Shown: piece by piece, positions 53,891-63,404 of the stretch
Layout of the letters: every line of letters begins with the position of its first letter
How positions within the stretch are numbered: the stretch's first letter is position 1
Assembly: GCA_017433245.1 (NCBI GenBank)
Contig: JAFRHO010000009.1
Location: 1-64,000, forward strand
Source of the DNA: Candidatus Saccharimonadota bacterium
Lineage (GTDB): Bacteria; Patescibacteriota; Saccharimonadia; Saccharimonadales; Saccharimonadaceae
Direction: 5' to 3'
Length of the DNA: 64,000 nt
Translations under genes and position numbers: made by a program
Notes under the pieces: model-generated
What the model was told of the DNA's origin: nothing
The model's database searches: none
The model's input: the letters and a program-made list of their open reading frames with translations, nothing else

Positions 53891-55831
53891 GTGGTAGATC
53901 AAATGTCTAATAAAATGTCAAATAAGACTAAGGGGCGGCCGAATAATCAGAATGGTTATTCTAATACAATCAGGAGTATCGTGTTTACGATTGTGCTGAT
54001 TTGTTTTGCAGCTTTTTTGATAACAAATATGAATTATGGTACGGTACAGAAAACTGAGGTGCCGATATCGGAAGTGATTCAGCGGGCAAACAATCCGGAT
54101 GGTGATATCGCGAAGATTACAGTGATGGGGGATACCTTGGATATTACTGTGAAGGGCAAGGACCAGCCAACGGAAACTTCGCGAAAAGACGGTTCGGGGA
54201 CTTTGTATGATCAGGGCTTGGTAAACTATTGTGAGGATTTGACGGGAGATGAACTTGCTTCGTGTCAGAAACAGTATCCGACGATTGAATATAAGGAAGA
54301 TGTTGATGTTTGGGGAATAGTGTTGAATGTGGCACTTACGGTACTTCCGGTGATTGCGTTGGTGATTTTCTTCTCGTGGATGATGAAGCAAGCAAATGCC
54401 GCAAATGCAAATTCGCTTTCGTTCGGGAAGTCGAGGGCGAAGTTATATGGTCCGGACAAGAAGAAAGTAACTTTTAAAGATGTGGCCGGTAATGAGTCGG
54501 CAAAGCAGGACCTGACGGAGATTGTGGATTTTCTGAAGAGCCCGAAGAAATATGAGAAACTTGGCGCGAAGATCCCGCGTGGTGTGTTGCTCGCCGGTGA
54601 TCCAGGTACTGGTAAGACCCTGATGGCACGAGCAGTGGCAGGTGAAGCTAATGTGCCGTTCTTTTCGATTTCGGGTTCGGAATTTGCCGAAATGTTTGTA
54701 GGTGTAGGTGCTTCAAGGGTACGGGATTTGTTCTCACGAGCGAAGAAGAACGCCCCTTCGATTATCTTTATTGATGAAATTGATGCGGTGGCACACAAAC
54801 GTGATGCTAGGGGTGGTGCCGGTCGTGAAGATGAGCAGACTTTGAATCAGATTTTAGTGGAAATGGATGGATTTGATAACGATTCGGGTGTAATTGTGAT
54901 GGCTGCGACGAACCGAGTAGATATGTTGGATAAGGCATTGCTGCGTCCGGGGCGGTTCGATCGGCATGTGAATGTGGCGTTACCGGAGCGAAAAGACCGC
55001 TTGGAGATTTTGAAAGTGCATTTCAAGGGTAAACCAGTAGAAGCGGATGTGGACCTTGAGTCGCTTGCGAAGAAGACGGCGGGTTCATCTGGTGCAGATT
55101 TGGCGAATATTGCAAATGAAGCAGCGATTACGGCAGCACGTGAGGGGCATAAGGCGATTTCAAACAAAGATGTGGTGGAAGCGTTCGAGCGAGTAGCGAT
55201 TGGGCCGGAACGGAAGAGCAAAGTAATGAACGACAAAGAGCGCAAGATTACGGCATATCATGAAGCGGGCCATGCGATAGTGGGGCATGTGTTGCCAGAT
55301 TCTGACCCGGTGCATAAAGTGACAATTATTCCGCGCGGAAGTACTGGTGGAGTAACATGGTTCTTGCCGCCAGAAGATAGAAGCTATAAGAGTATTTATG
55401 AACTTAAAGACATTTTGGCGCGAGCGATGGGTGGACGCGTGGCGGAGAAACTAGTCTTTGGTAAAGATGCAGTAACGACTGGTGCATCGTCGGACCTTAA
55501 GAATGTAGCATCGTTGGCAAAGTCGATGATTGTAGAAGAGGGTATGGGTGATGGTTTAAGGAATTTAGTATTTCCGGAGGGTGATACTGGTTACTATACG
55601 ATTACGACTGGTAAGCCATATTCGGAAAAGACAGCAGAACAAATTGACACAGAGATTAGAAAATTGTCGGATGAGGCGGCGAAGCGGGCGGAAGAAGTAT
55701 TAAAAGCGAATAAAGATGTGTTAGATAAGTTGGCTGAAGAATTATTGGCTCACGAGACGTTGGAAGAGACTGAACTTGAGCCACTGCTTAAATCTGCTAA
55801 ACTACCGGATTCTGTAAAATTATATAAGTAA
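53891..55831 (+). CDS. ftsH: ATP-dependent membrane zinc protease FtsH
   Basis: 646 residues from the GTG six bases after AAGGAG. Two membrane helices (about 28-48 and 140-160) flank an extracytoplasmic domain. AAA module: Walker A GDPGTGKT, Walker [12 protein letters not shown], and the second region of homology ending LRPGRFDRH. The protease domain has HEAGH and a downstream Asp in the SDLKNVA region. It degrades unstable and membrane proteins as a hexamer. An extended -10 (TGA-TAAAAT) lies near 53860. The M1 aminopeptidase gene follows after 19 bases, suggesting a proteolysis operon that completes digestion of FtsH peptides (inference). Confidence 0.95.
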   Translation: MVDQMSNKMSNKTKGRPNNQNGYSNTIRSIVFTIVLICFAAFLITNMNYGTVQKTEVPISEVIQRANNPDGDIAKITVMGDTLDITVKGKDQPTETSRKDGSGTLYDQGLVNYCEDLTGDELASCQKQYPTIEYKEDVDVWGIVLNVALTVLPVIALVIFFSWMMKQANAANANSLSFGKSRAKLYGPDKKKVTFKDVAGNESAKQDLTEIVDFLKSPKKYEKLGAKIPRGVLLAGDPGTGKTLMARAVAGEANVPFFSISGSEFAEMFVGVGASRVRDLFSRAKKNAPSIIFIDEIDAVAHKRDARGGAGREDEQTLNQILVEMDGFDNDSGVIVMAATNRVDMLDKALLRPGRFDRHVNVALPERKDRLEILKVHFKGKPVEADVDLESLAKKTAGSSGADLANIANEAAITAAREGHKAISNKDVVEAFERVAIGPERKSKVMNDKERKITAYHEAGHAIVGHVLPDSDPVHKVTIIPRGSTGGVTWFLPPEDRSYKSIYELKDILARAMGGRVAEKLVFGKDAVTTGASSDLKNVASLAKSMIVEEGMGDGLRNLVFPEGDTGYYTITTGKPYSEKTAEQIDTEIRKLSDEAAKRAEEVLKANKDVLDKLAEELLAHETLEETELEPLLKSAKLPDSVKLYK

Positions 55832-55850
55832 TTTAATAAAAGGAGGTGTT

Positions 55851-58193
55851 GTGGAGAGATTACTGGATTATTTTGTACCGGACAAATATATTCTGGATAT
55901 TGCGATTGATAAGATTAAGAAGACGATTGGCGGAGTGGTGACGGTTAATGGGGAAATTTTGCAGGAAACGGTGAAGTTTCATGCGGTGAGGCTTAAGATT
56001 ACAGATGTACTTGTCAACGGTGAGAAGTCGAAGTTTAAGGCTGATGGTGAAGTGCTGGAAATTATATCTGTGCCGTTAGGTGAAGCAGAGATTACTATAT
56101 ACTATAATGGTAAACTAAATGAAAATATGGAAGGGGCGTATTTGTCGACCTATGAGTATGAGGGTAGGACGGAAACGATTGTGGCGACGCAGTTTGAATC
56201 GCACTATGCACGCGAGGCGTTCCCATGCATTGATGAGCCGGCAGCGAAGGCCGAATTTGAAGTTTCGATTGATACACCAGATAAAGACGATATTGTATTA
56301 GTAAACACTCCGTCGCCGCGGATGTCGACATATCTGCTCGCGTGGGTGATTGGTAAGTTCCATGGAAAGACGGTGAAAAATAAGCATGGAGTAGAGATTA
56401 CGACTTATTGTTCGTTGAATCAGGATATAGATTCGGTGGATTTTGCGAATGAAATCGCGGCGCGGTCGCTTGAATTCTATGACGATAATTTCAAGGAGCC
56501 GTACCCGTTAAGGAAGCTGGATCAGGTGGCTTTACCGGATTTCGAGGCGGGAGCGATGGAAAACTGGGGATTGGTGACTTACCGTGAGTCGATGCTGTTG
56601 GCTGGTAAAAACGCAACGCTTGGCACGAAGAAATCGGTGGCGCTTACAGTGGCGCATGAATTGTCGCATCAATGGTTTGGCGATCTTGTGACAATGGAAT
56701 GGTGGGATGATTTGTGGCTGAATGAATCATTTGCTAGCGTGATGGAATACTACGCGGTGGATGCGATTCATCCGGAATACAAGATTTTCGAGGGATTTTT
56801 TACTGGAGATGCATATGCGGCTTTGATGCGGGATGCATATTCGGATGTACAGTCGGTACATCAAGAAGTGCATGATCCAGCGGAGATTGCGACGTTATTT
56901 GACGGGGCGATTGTATATGCAAAGGGTGCGAGATTGATGCTAATGTTAATTCGTCTAATGGGCTGGGAACAGTTTTGTAGGGGTGTGGCGGACTATTTCA
57001 ATAAGTATAAATATCAGAATACGAGAGGTGATGATTTGTGGGAATGCTTGAAGCCGTATGCAGAGTTTGACCCTAAAGATTTAATGCATGCATTTATTGA
57101 TAAGCCAGGTTATCCAGTAATAACTGGAAAAAGCGGTTTTAGACAGTTTACACAGAAACGATTCTTACTAGACGGAAAGATGTCGGATTCAGATTGGCCG
57201 CTGCCGGAAATTACGGAGGATATGTCAGGACATTATATATTGAATTTGTCAGAAAATGAGTTTAATGAAAGATTGGCGAAGTTTGACGAGTTGGGGCTCG
57301 AGGAGAAGTTGAGACTCCTCATCGACCGGAACTTGCTGGCAAAGACTGAGTTGGCATCGGCTAGTTCGCTTTTGCCGTTAGTAATGAAATTTAAGAATGA
57401 AGATTCGGCAGCAGTGTGGGGTGTAGTACTTTCAATTGTATCGGGGTTAAAAGTGTTTTTTGAACCGGATTCGGAAGAAGAGAAAAAATATAAGGCATTA
57501 GTGGGTGAATTGGTGAAACCGAAGTTAGCAGAAATCGGCTTTAAGACGCGTAAAAACGATGATGAAAATATGATTCGGCTAAGAGCAATATTACTAGGGC
57601 TTGATTTCTATGCGGAGACTCAGGAGAATATCAAGGAACTAGCAAAAATGTATGACAATAATATTAAAAAGTTAGAGCCGGAGATTCGGGAAGCAATAAT
57701 AGATGCGAAATTATATACAGAGCCTGAAATGATTGACGAGTATTTGCAGAAATATCAAGCAGAGGCGGATCCGGAAGTGAAATTCGAGTTGCTTTTTGCT
57801 GGGACAATATCGAAAGATGGGAAAGTATTAAAGAGGATGCTTAAACTACTTGAGCAACCAGAAATAGTGAAACCACAGGATCAACTGTATTTATATGTAT
57901 ATCTATACCGGAATCCGCGGTCGCGAAAAAAAGTCTTTGAGTGGTTGACTAAACATTGGGGCTATGTGCGGGAGATGGCGGGAGATAAAACTATAGAGAG
58001 TTATCCGCGTTATACGGCCGGTGTTGCACGGACGATAGAGGAGTTTGATGAATGGAAGAAATTTTTCCAGCCAATGAAAGATGATTCGGCGGTTGCGCGG
58101 GCTGTTATGATTGGTGAAAAAGAAATTGCGGCAAGATTAAAACTGATAAAAGAAGACCAAGAAGCGGTCCGCATGGTTTTAAAAAGTCTGTAA
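55851..58193 (+). CDS. M1 family zinc aminopeptidase
   Basis: 780 residues from a GTG preceded by AAAGGAGGTG. Exopeptidase motif GAMENWG (about 235-241), zinc site HELSHQWFGD (HExxH) and the third ligand Glu in WLNESFASVMEYY, plus the conserved Tyr region. The C-terminal ERAP1-like helical repeat domain spans about 450-780. It removes N-terminal amino acids from peptides and would feed an amino-acid-scavenging metabolism. There is no signal peptide, so it is probably cytosolic. Probably cotranscribed with ftsH. Confidence 0.92.
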   Translation: MERLLDYFVPDKYILDIAIDKIKKTIGGVVTVNGEILQETVKFHAVRLKITDVLVNGEKSKFKADGEVLEIISVPLGEAEITIYYNGKLNENMEGAYLSTYEYEGRTETIVATQFESHYAREAFPCIDEPAAKAEFEVSIDTPDKDDIVLVNTPSPRMSTYLLAWVIGKFHGKTVKNKHGVEITTYCSLNQDIDSVDFANEIAARSLEFYDDNFKEPYPLRKLDQVALPDFEAGAMENWGLVTYRESMLLAGKNATLGTKKSVALTVAHELSHQWFGDLVTMEWWDDLWLNESFASVMEYYAVDAIHPEYKIFEGFFTGDAYAALMRDAYSDVQSVHQEVHDPAEIATLFDGAIVYAKGARLMLMLIRLMGWEQFCRGVADYFNKYKYQNTRGDDLWECLKPYAEFDPKDLMHAFIDKPGYPVITGKSGFRQFTQKRFLLDGKMSDSDWPLPEITEDMSGHYILNLSENEFNERLAKFDELGLEEKLRLLIDRNLLAKTELASASSLLPLVMKFKNEDSAAVWGVVLSIVSGLKVFFEPDSEEEKKYKALVGELVKPKLAEIGFKTRKNDDENMIRLRAILLGLDFYAETQENIKELAKMYDNNIKKLEPEIREAIIDAKLYTEPEMIDEYLQKYQAEADPEVKFELLFAGTISKDGKVLKRMLKLLEQPEIVKPQDQLYLYVYLYRNPRSRKKVFEWLTKHWGYVREMAGDKTIESYPRYTAGVARTIEEFDEWKKFFQPMKDDSAVARAVMIGEKEIAARLKLIKEDQEAVRMVLKSL

Positions 58194-58195
58194 AA

Positions 58196-58227
58196 TGAAA
58201 ATCCCCCGGGCGTTAAGCCCGAGGGAT
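58196..58227 (-). terminator. Terminator-like hairpin
   Basis: An 11-base-pair stem with one mismatch (58201-58211 with 58217-58227), followed on the minus strand by a short U stretch; it may end both the aminopeptidase transcript and the opposing small gene. Confidence 0.55.
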
Positions 58228-58314
58228 GGTAAAAGGGGAGTTATTTATAGATACAGCTAGCCGAGTATTAAAGGGGAATGGGGGAGACATTCGATAAAAA
58301 AGGTGTATGGAAAG

Positions 58315-58602
58315 TTACTCGATTAGCTTACCTATACTGTACTGAATGACCAAAGGGTCGTTGTCGATGTGACGGATTATTTCTTGTGACAGAGGAACAT
58401 TATCGCTATATAAGCAAACGAATTTAAGACTGTGGTTTGAATCCATTATCTTAGAAACTGATTCCTCATCGTCATCATAATACTGATTAGTGATTTCATC
58501 GTGAAGCACAATCATGAATTTATTCTTTTTGAGTAGTTCTTTTGTGTCGGATGATTCACCTGCCTTGAGATACACTACCATAGTGTACTTCGTTTTGGTC
58601 AT
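58315..58602 (-). CDS. Small hypothetical protein
   Basis: 95 residues from the ATG eight bases after AAAAAGGAGGTGAG, a strong ribosome binding site; a longer frame starts upstream of that site and is rejected. Not recognised. Predicted mixed alpha/beta cytosolic protein (KYTMVVYLKAGESSDTKELL; FVCLYSDNVPLSQEIIRHID) without membrane segments. Single-gene unit facing the aminopeptidase gene. Confidence 0.65.
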   Translation of the reverse strand: MTKTKYTMVVYLKAGESSDTKELLKKNKFMIVLHDEITNQYYDDDEESVSKIMDSNHSLKFVCLYSDNVPLSQEIIRHIDNDPLVIQYSIGKLIE

Positions 58603-58691
58603 TATAAACCTCACCTCCTTTTTAATGTGCACTTTTGCTATTTTAACATAGTTTTAATTAGAAAGCAAGAGTTTTATTTTAAGGAAGCGGT

Positions 58692-58700
58692 TGATATAAT
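58692..58700 (+). promoter_or_regulatory. pgi promoter (extended -10)
   Basis: TGA-TATAAT; TTGGAGG precedes the ATG at 58725. Confidence 0.55.
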
Positions 58701-58724
58701 AAAGTAAAGATAGTTGGAGGTAAT

Positions 58725-59861
58725 ATGATAAAGATTAATTTCGATTCGAAGGTAAATACCGAGCGGGCAGCGGAGATATTGAAGGAAATTGCGAAAGATA
58801 AGATGGGGGGATGGTTTAATCTACCTAAAAAATATGATATGGGTGAATTGGTGCGGATAAAAGAGGCAGCAAAGAAGATTCAGGATGAATCTGAGGTGCT
58901 GGTATGTATTGGAATTGGCGGTTCTTATCTGGGTCATAGAGCGATTATTGAAGCTCTGAGGCCAAAATCGGGCACTAAGATTGTTTATGCAGGGAACTCT
59001 TTGTCACGGAGGGAATTGAATCATGTGTTGAGACAAGTGGGTGATCATGATTTTTCAGTAAACGTAATATCAAAGTCTGGTACTACGTTGGAGCCAGCGG
59101 TAGCGTTTGGTGAATTCAAGAAGAAACTAATTGAAAAATATGGTGAGGAAGAAGCTTATCAGCGTATTTATGCAACGACTGACAAGAAGCAAGGGGCTTT
59201 GCATGATGAGGCGGTAGCATGTGGTTATACGAGATTCGTAGTACCTGATAATATCGGCGGACGCTATTCAGTCTTAACTGCTGTGGGGATGTTGCCGCTC
59301 GCAGTAGCGGGTGTTGATATTGACAAATTATTGGAGGGAGCAGCAGATGCAGCGTCGGGGTCGGTAGAGGCGGCGATTAAATATGCTTTTATGCGGTATG
59401 AACTAGGTTCGAAAGGATATGATACAGAGGTATTTGCGAGTTTTGAGCCTTGTACGATGTACTTCAATGAGTGGTTGAAGCAGCTATTCGGTGAGTCTGA
59501 AGGTAAGAATAAGCAGGGGATATGGCCAGCTTCGGTGATTTATTCGACGGATTTGCATTCATTAGGGCAGTTTATGCAAGATGGTAGAAGAAATTTGTGG
59601 GAGACAATTATTGATTACCCAACAGATGAGATGAACGTAAAAGTGGTACAGGCTGTGCGAGTTGCGCATTTGCAGGGTGGTATACCAGTGCTGGATATTA
59701 CGGTATCATCATTTAATGAACAGGGGTTTGGCGAACTTATTTATTTCTTCGAGCTGGCTTGTGCAGTTTCGGCGAAGTTGTTTGGCGTAAATCCGTTTGA
59801 CCAACCTGGAGTTGAGGCATATAAAAATGAGCTGGGTAAGCTCATGGGTGGTGCCCACTGA
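58725..59861 (+). CDS. pgi: Glucose-6-phosphate isomerase
   Basis: 378 residues, compact compared with the usual 430-550. Interconverts glucose-6-phosphate and fructose-6-phosphate. CIGIGGSYLGHRAIIEALRP and VISKSGTTLEPAVAFGEF are the phosphosugar-binding (SIS) motifs, and GGRYSVLTAVGMLPLAVAG, GEKN-like SEGKNKQGIWPASV and the C-terminal NPFDQPGVEAYKNELGKL are present. The last 13 bases, including the stop codon, overlap the minus-strand tRNA-Leu gene. Confidence 0.94.
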   Translation: MIKINFDSKVNTERAAEILKEIAKDKMGGWFNLPKKYDMGELVRIKEAAKKIQDESEVLVCIGIGGSYLGHRAIIEALRPKSGTKIVYAGNSLSRRELNHVLRQVGDHDFSVNVISKSGTTLEPAVAFGEFKKKLIEKYGEEEAYQRIYATTDKKQGALHDEAVACGYTRFVVPDNIGGRYSVLTAVGMLPLAVAGVDIDKLLEGAADAASGSVEAAIKYAFMRYELGSKGYDTEVFASFEPCTMYFNEWLKQLFGESEGKNKQGIWPASVIYSTDLHSLGQFMQDGRRNLWETIIDYPTDEMNVKVVQAVRVAHLQGGIPVLDITVSSFNEQGFGELIYFFELACAVSAKLFGVNPFDQPGVEAYKNELGKLMGGAH

Positions 59862-59935
59862 GAGATTTGAACTCTCACAGCATTACTGCCACTAGCACCT
59901 GAAGCTAGCGCGTCTACCAATTCCGCCAAGCGGGC
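59849..59935 (-). tRNA. tRNA-Leu (CAG)
   Basis: Acceptor GCCCGCT/AGTGGGC, discriminator A, encoded CCA. Anticodon loop TTCAGGT gives CAG; a long variable arm is present. Its 3' end overlaps the pgi stop codon on the other strand. Confidence 0.93.
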
Positions 59936-59956
59936 GTGGTATGATTATACCATAGT

Positions 59957-60898
59957 TTAGTGAGAGATGATAGTGCCGGCTTTGCCGTGGAGAGCTTCGG
60001 AGAGGTGGTCGATATCAGTAATGATGCCGATGTGGCCGGGTTTCTTAGCAAATTCAGTGGCGGCTTCGATTTTGGGAAGCATGGAACCGGCCTTGAAATA
60101 ACCTTCCTTGATGTATTGCTTTAATTCCTTGGTTGAAACTTTATGAATGGGTTTGGCATCGGGTTGGCCGAATTTGATGTAGGCGTTTGGGACAGCAGTG
60201 ACGGAAACGAAAACATCAGCTTTGACTTCTTCGGCAAGGCGTTCGGCGGCGAAATCTTTGTCAATTACGGCGTCGATTCCTTTGAGGCGTTTTAAGACTT
60301 TGGTACGATAGACTGGAATGCCACCACCGCCAGCAGCGATAACAATGACGCCATCTTTAATTAATTCGCGGATAGTGCGTTTCTCGACGATGTCTATGGG
60401 TTTAGGAGAAGCGACGACGCGGCGCCAGCCACGTCCGGCGTCTTCTTTGACAATCCAATGGTTGACTTTGGCCAGAGCCTTGGCTTGTTTTTCGTTGTAG
60501 AATTGACCGATGGGTTTAGTTGGATTTCTGAAGGCGGGATCGTTCACATCGACGACGACCTGAGAAATAATAGTGGCGACTTTGCGATGTTGACCCTTCT
60601 TGGCGAAAGCGTTATGGATGGCTTGGGTAAGCCAGTAGCCGATTTGGCCTTGACTCATAGCGACGGCGGTTTCGAGTGGCATAGCAGGAGCTTTGTCGGA
60701 AGCGGCTTGTTCTTCATGGATAAGAATATTGCCGACTTGGGGGCCATTGCCATGAGCAATGACAATTTCATATTTATCAGCTAGGGCCGCCACAACAGAG
60801 CCAACGATGTTGGCGACTCTTTTTTGGGCTTCGGCGGTAACTTCACCGTTTTTTTGTAAGGCGTTGCCGCCAAGTGCTAAGACGATTCGTTTTTTCAT
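59957..60898 (-). CDS. arcC: Carbamate kinase
   Basis: 313 residues. Makes ATP from carbamoyl phosphate and ADP, the energy-yielding last step of the arginine deiminase pathway. LALGGNALQK at the N-terminus, IAHGNGPQVGN, then AAGGGGIPV and IDKDFAAERLA are the family motifs, and length is typical. Divergent from argF-arcA. A TGC-TAGAAT box exactly six bases before the ATG (60905-60913) suggests a leaderless mRNA. Confidence 0.95.
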   Translation of the reverse strand: MKKRIVLALGGNALQKNGEVTAEAQKRVANIVGSVVAALADKYEIVIAHGNGPQVGNILIHEEQAASDKAPAMPLETAVAMSQGQIGYWLTQAIHNAFAKKGQHRKVATIISQVVVDVNDPAFRNPTKPIGQFYNEKQAKALAKVNHWIVKEDAGRGWRRVVASPKPIDIVEKRTIRELIKDGVIVIAAGGGGIPVYRTKVLKRLKGIDAVIDKDFAAERLAEEVKADVFVSVTAVPNAYIKFGQPDAKPIHKVSTKELKQYIKEGYFKAGSMLPKIEAATEFAKKPGHIGIITDIDHLSEALHGKAGTIISH

Positions 60899-60921
60899 AC
60901 TATTATTCTAGCATAAAATGC

Positions 60922-60950
60922 TTGCGTTTAGAATAGTTTTAATATATAAT
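60922..60950 (+). promoter_or_regulatory. Promoter of argF-arcA
   Basis: -35 TTGCGT (60922-60927), 17-base spacer, -10 TATAAT (60945-60950). It lies back-to-back with the arcC promoter in a 78-base intergenic region. Confidence 0.65.
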
Positions 60951-60976
60951 GGTAAGCATAAGCAAGGGCATCATTA

Positions 60977-61978
60977 ATGGATTTCTATGGAAAAGATTTT
61001 TTAAGAATACTCGACTTCAGTGAAGACGAGCTTCATTATATGCTAGCAATGGCAAAAAAATTTAAGGAGATGAAACACGATCGGGTGAATCATAAGTATT
61101 TCCCAGATAAAAGTATTGCGATACTGTTCGAGAAGACTTCGACAAGGACTAGGTGTAGTTTTGAAGTAGCTGGGTATGATCTTGGGATGGGGGTGACGTT
61201 CTTGGATCCAACTGGTTCACAGATGGGGCATAAAGAATCGATTGCAGATACAGCACGAGTGCTAGCTAGAATATATGACGGGATTGAATATCGGGGGTTT
61301 GACCAGAAGATTGTTGACGATTTGGCAAAGTATGCTGATGTGCCAGTATGGAATGGTCTGACCGATGAATGTCATCCAACACAGGCTCTGGCTGATTTTA
61401 TGACAATTGAAGAACACTTTGGACATTTGAAAGGGCTCACACTTGCGTTTGTGGGGGACACTAGAAATAATGTAGGTAATTCGTTGATGGCAATGAGTGC
61501 TAAGATGGGTGTAAATTACATCGCTTGTGGCCCGGAGAATTTGAAGCCATCAGATGAGATGATTCAGAAGTGCAAACCGATTGCCGAGAAAAATGGTTCG
61601 ACTATTACAGTGACTAGTGATATTAATGATTTGGCAGGTAAAGCTGATGTGTTATACACTGACGTGTGGCTATCATTGGGTGAAGATGCGGCAAAATGGG
61701 GTGAGAGGATTAAACTATTAGAACCATATCGTGTCACGATGGAGATGATGAATTTGGCAAAGCCGACTTCGGTATTCTTGCATTGCTTGCCATCATTCCA
61801 TGATCTTAATACTTCGATTGCGCGTGATGTGCATGAGAAGTTTGGCATTAAAGAAATGGAAGTGTCAAATGAAGTATTTGAATCCGAACGCTCGCTTGCA
61901 TTTGATGAAGCAGAGAATCGCATGCATACAATTAAGGCCGTAATGTTTCTAACACTATATAATAAGGAGGCAAAATAA
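60977..61978 (+). CDS. argF: Ornithine carbamoyltransferase (catabolic context)
   Basis: 333 residues. In this setting it phosphorolyses citrulline to ornithine and carbamoyl phosphate (often named arcB). Carbamoyl-phosphate site STRTR (about 55-59), HPTQ (about 133-136), VGDTRNNVGNS and the ornithine-side HCLP (about 273-276) are intact. Its stop overlaps the arcA start (TAATG), showing translational coupling. Adjacent arcC and arcA make the catabolic role much more likely than arginine biosynthesis. Confidence 0.94.
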   Translation: MDFYGKDFLRILDFSEDELHYMLAMAKKFKEMKHDRVNHKYFPDKSIAILFEKTSTRTRCSFEVAGYDLGMGVTFLDPTGSQMGHKESIADTARVLARIYDGIEYRGFDQKIVDDLAKYADVPVWNGLTDECHPTQALADFMTIEEHFGHLKGLTLAFVGDTRNNVGNSLMAMSAKMGVNYIACGPENLKPSDEMIQKCKPIAEKNGSTITVTSDINDLAGKADVLYTDVWLSLGEDAAKWGERIKLLEPYRVTMEMMNLAKPTSVFLHCLPSFHDLNTSIARDVHEKFGIKEMEVSNEVFESERSLAFDEAENRMHTIKAVMFLTLYNKEAK

Positions 61979-63207
61979 TGAAAAACATCATATCAAATTT
62001 TAGCGAGATAGCGCCACTTAAAAAAGTGTTGATGCATCGGCCGGGAGACGAGTTTCTGAATTTGACGCCAAACACCCTAGAGCGATTGTTATTCGATGAT
62101 ATACCATATTTGAAACAAGCACAACAAGAGCACGATGCGTTTGCTAATGCCTTGAGGGCTGAAGGAGTAGAAGTAGTATATTTGGTAGATTTAGCGGCGG
62201 AAGCGATTGAGGCTGGTGGTAGAACAGTACGAAGGAAATTCCTAGAACAGTTTATTGCGGAAGCTGGTGTGACTTCGCCGAAAGTGGTGAAGCACTGTTT
62301 TGATTATCTTAATGGGATTAAAAACACTAAAGAAATGGTGCAAAAATGTATTGCTGGCGTGGATATCTCTGAATTGAAAAAACTTGGTAAAGTATCAGGT
62401 TTCTATGCAACGCGTGATACTGGTAGGATGATTATTGATCCAATTCCAAATATTTTATTCCAGCGTGATCCGATGGCAACGGTTGGACACGGTGCAACAC
62501 TGCATAAGATGTGGTCAGTGACGAGAACGCGTGAGTCTATCTTTATGGAATATGTTTATAAATATCACCCGTTCTATGATGATGTGAAGTTATACTATGA
62601 CAGAAGCGAGCCTTATTGTATTGAGGGTGGTGATATTGAAGTATTGTCGTCGGAGGTAGTGGCGATTGGCATTTCGCAAAGGACGGAGCCAGATGCGATT
62701 GCGGATTTTGCAAGGAGATTATTTAAAGATAAGTCTAATGCGTTTAAGTATGTGCTTGCGATTGATATCCCGGATGAACGTTCTTTTATGCATCTTGATA
62801 CGGTAATGACGCAAGTTGACGTAGATAAGTTTGCCGTACAGGATGCAATTATGGACATCTCGACGATATATGAAATTACGGCTGGTCGTGGTGGTGAGAT
62901 AGAAATTGTAGAAATCCATCAGAGTTTGCAAAAAGTACTCGAGAAGTATTTGCATCTGAATAAAGTTGAATTGATCAAATGCGGCAATGGTCGTAGGATT
63001 GATGCAGAGCGTGAACAATGGAGCGATGGTGTAAATTTGATTTGCGTACGACCCGGTGTAGTGATTGCTTATGATCGTAATTTTGTAACGAATGAAACCC
63101 TGAAGAAGCATGGCGTTAAGGTGATTGAGATTCCAAGTTCAGAATTATCGCGCGGGCGAGGCGGCTCGCATTGTATGACGATGGCACTCGTCAGAGAGGA
63201 GGCTTGA
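61978..63207 (+). CDS. arcA: Arginine deiminase
   Basis: 409 residues. Converts arginine to citrulline and ammonia. FQRDPMATVG and HLDTVMTQVD hold the catalytic Asp/His residues, and the C-terminal GRGGSHCMTMALVREE holds the nucleophilic Cys. Length and motifs are those of bacterial ADI. It is preceded by AAGGAGG within the argF end and is overlapped by its stop. With argF, arcC and the carrier at 63405 it supplies ATP and ammonia from scavenged arginine, a common energy and acid-tolerance route in oral Saccharibacteria. Confidence 0.95.
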   Translation: MKNIISNFSEIAPLKKVLMHRPGDEFLNLTPNTLERLLFDDIPYLKQAQQEHDAFANALRAEGVEVVYLVDLAAEAIEAGGRTVRRKFLEQFIAEAGVTSPKVVKHCFDYLNGIKNTKEMVQKCIAGVDISELKKLGKVSGFYATRDTGRMIIDPIPNILFQRDPMATVGHGATLHKMWSVTRTRESIFMEYVYKYHPFYDDVKLYYDRSEPYCIEGGDIEVLSSEVVAIGISQRTEPDAIADFARRLFKDKSNAFKYVLAIDIPDERSFMHLDTVMTQVDVDKFAVQDAIMDISTIYEITAGRGGEIEIVEIHQSLQKVLEKYLHLNKVELIKCGNGRRIDAEREQWSDGVNLICVRPGVVIAYDRNFVTNETLKKHGVKVIEIPSSELSRGRGGSHCMTMALVREEA

Positions 63208-63259
63208 GTCAGGGAGGTAGATACAGTTGAGAGATAATTAGTTTAAAAAAGGAAATAAA

Positions 63260-63403
63260 ATGAAAATAAACATAAAGACTAGGAAGACGATTGAAGTGAA
63301 GGAAGTTAAATCAATTAGCTTTCATGAAATCAGAACAATCGCTTGGAAGGAAATTAGGGGGCTAAATATGTTGGGGGATAATATTAACGTAAAAAGGATT
63401 TAA
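63260..63403 (+). CDS. Small basic hypothetical protein (47 residues)
   Basis: ATG after AAAGGAAATAAA, ending one base before the next gene's start. The sequence MKINIKTRKTIEVKEVKSIS, later RTIAWKEIRGLNMLGDNINV, is basic, without membrane segments and not recognised. Its tight packing between arcA and the carrier gene supports translation; it may be a small regulator or only a coupling leader. Confidence 0.5.
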   Translation: MKINIKTRKTIEVKEVKSISFHEIRTIAWKEIRGLNMLGDNINVKRI

Positions 63404-63404
63404 A

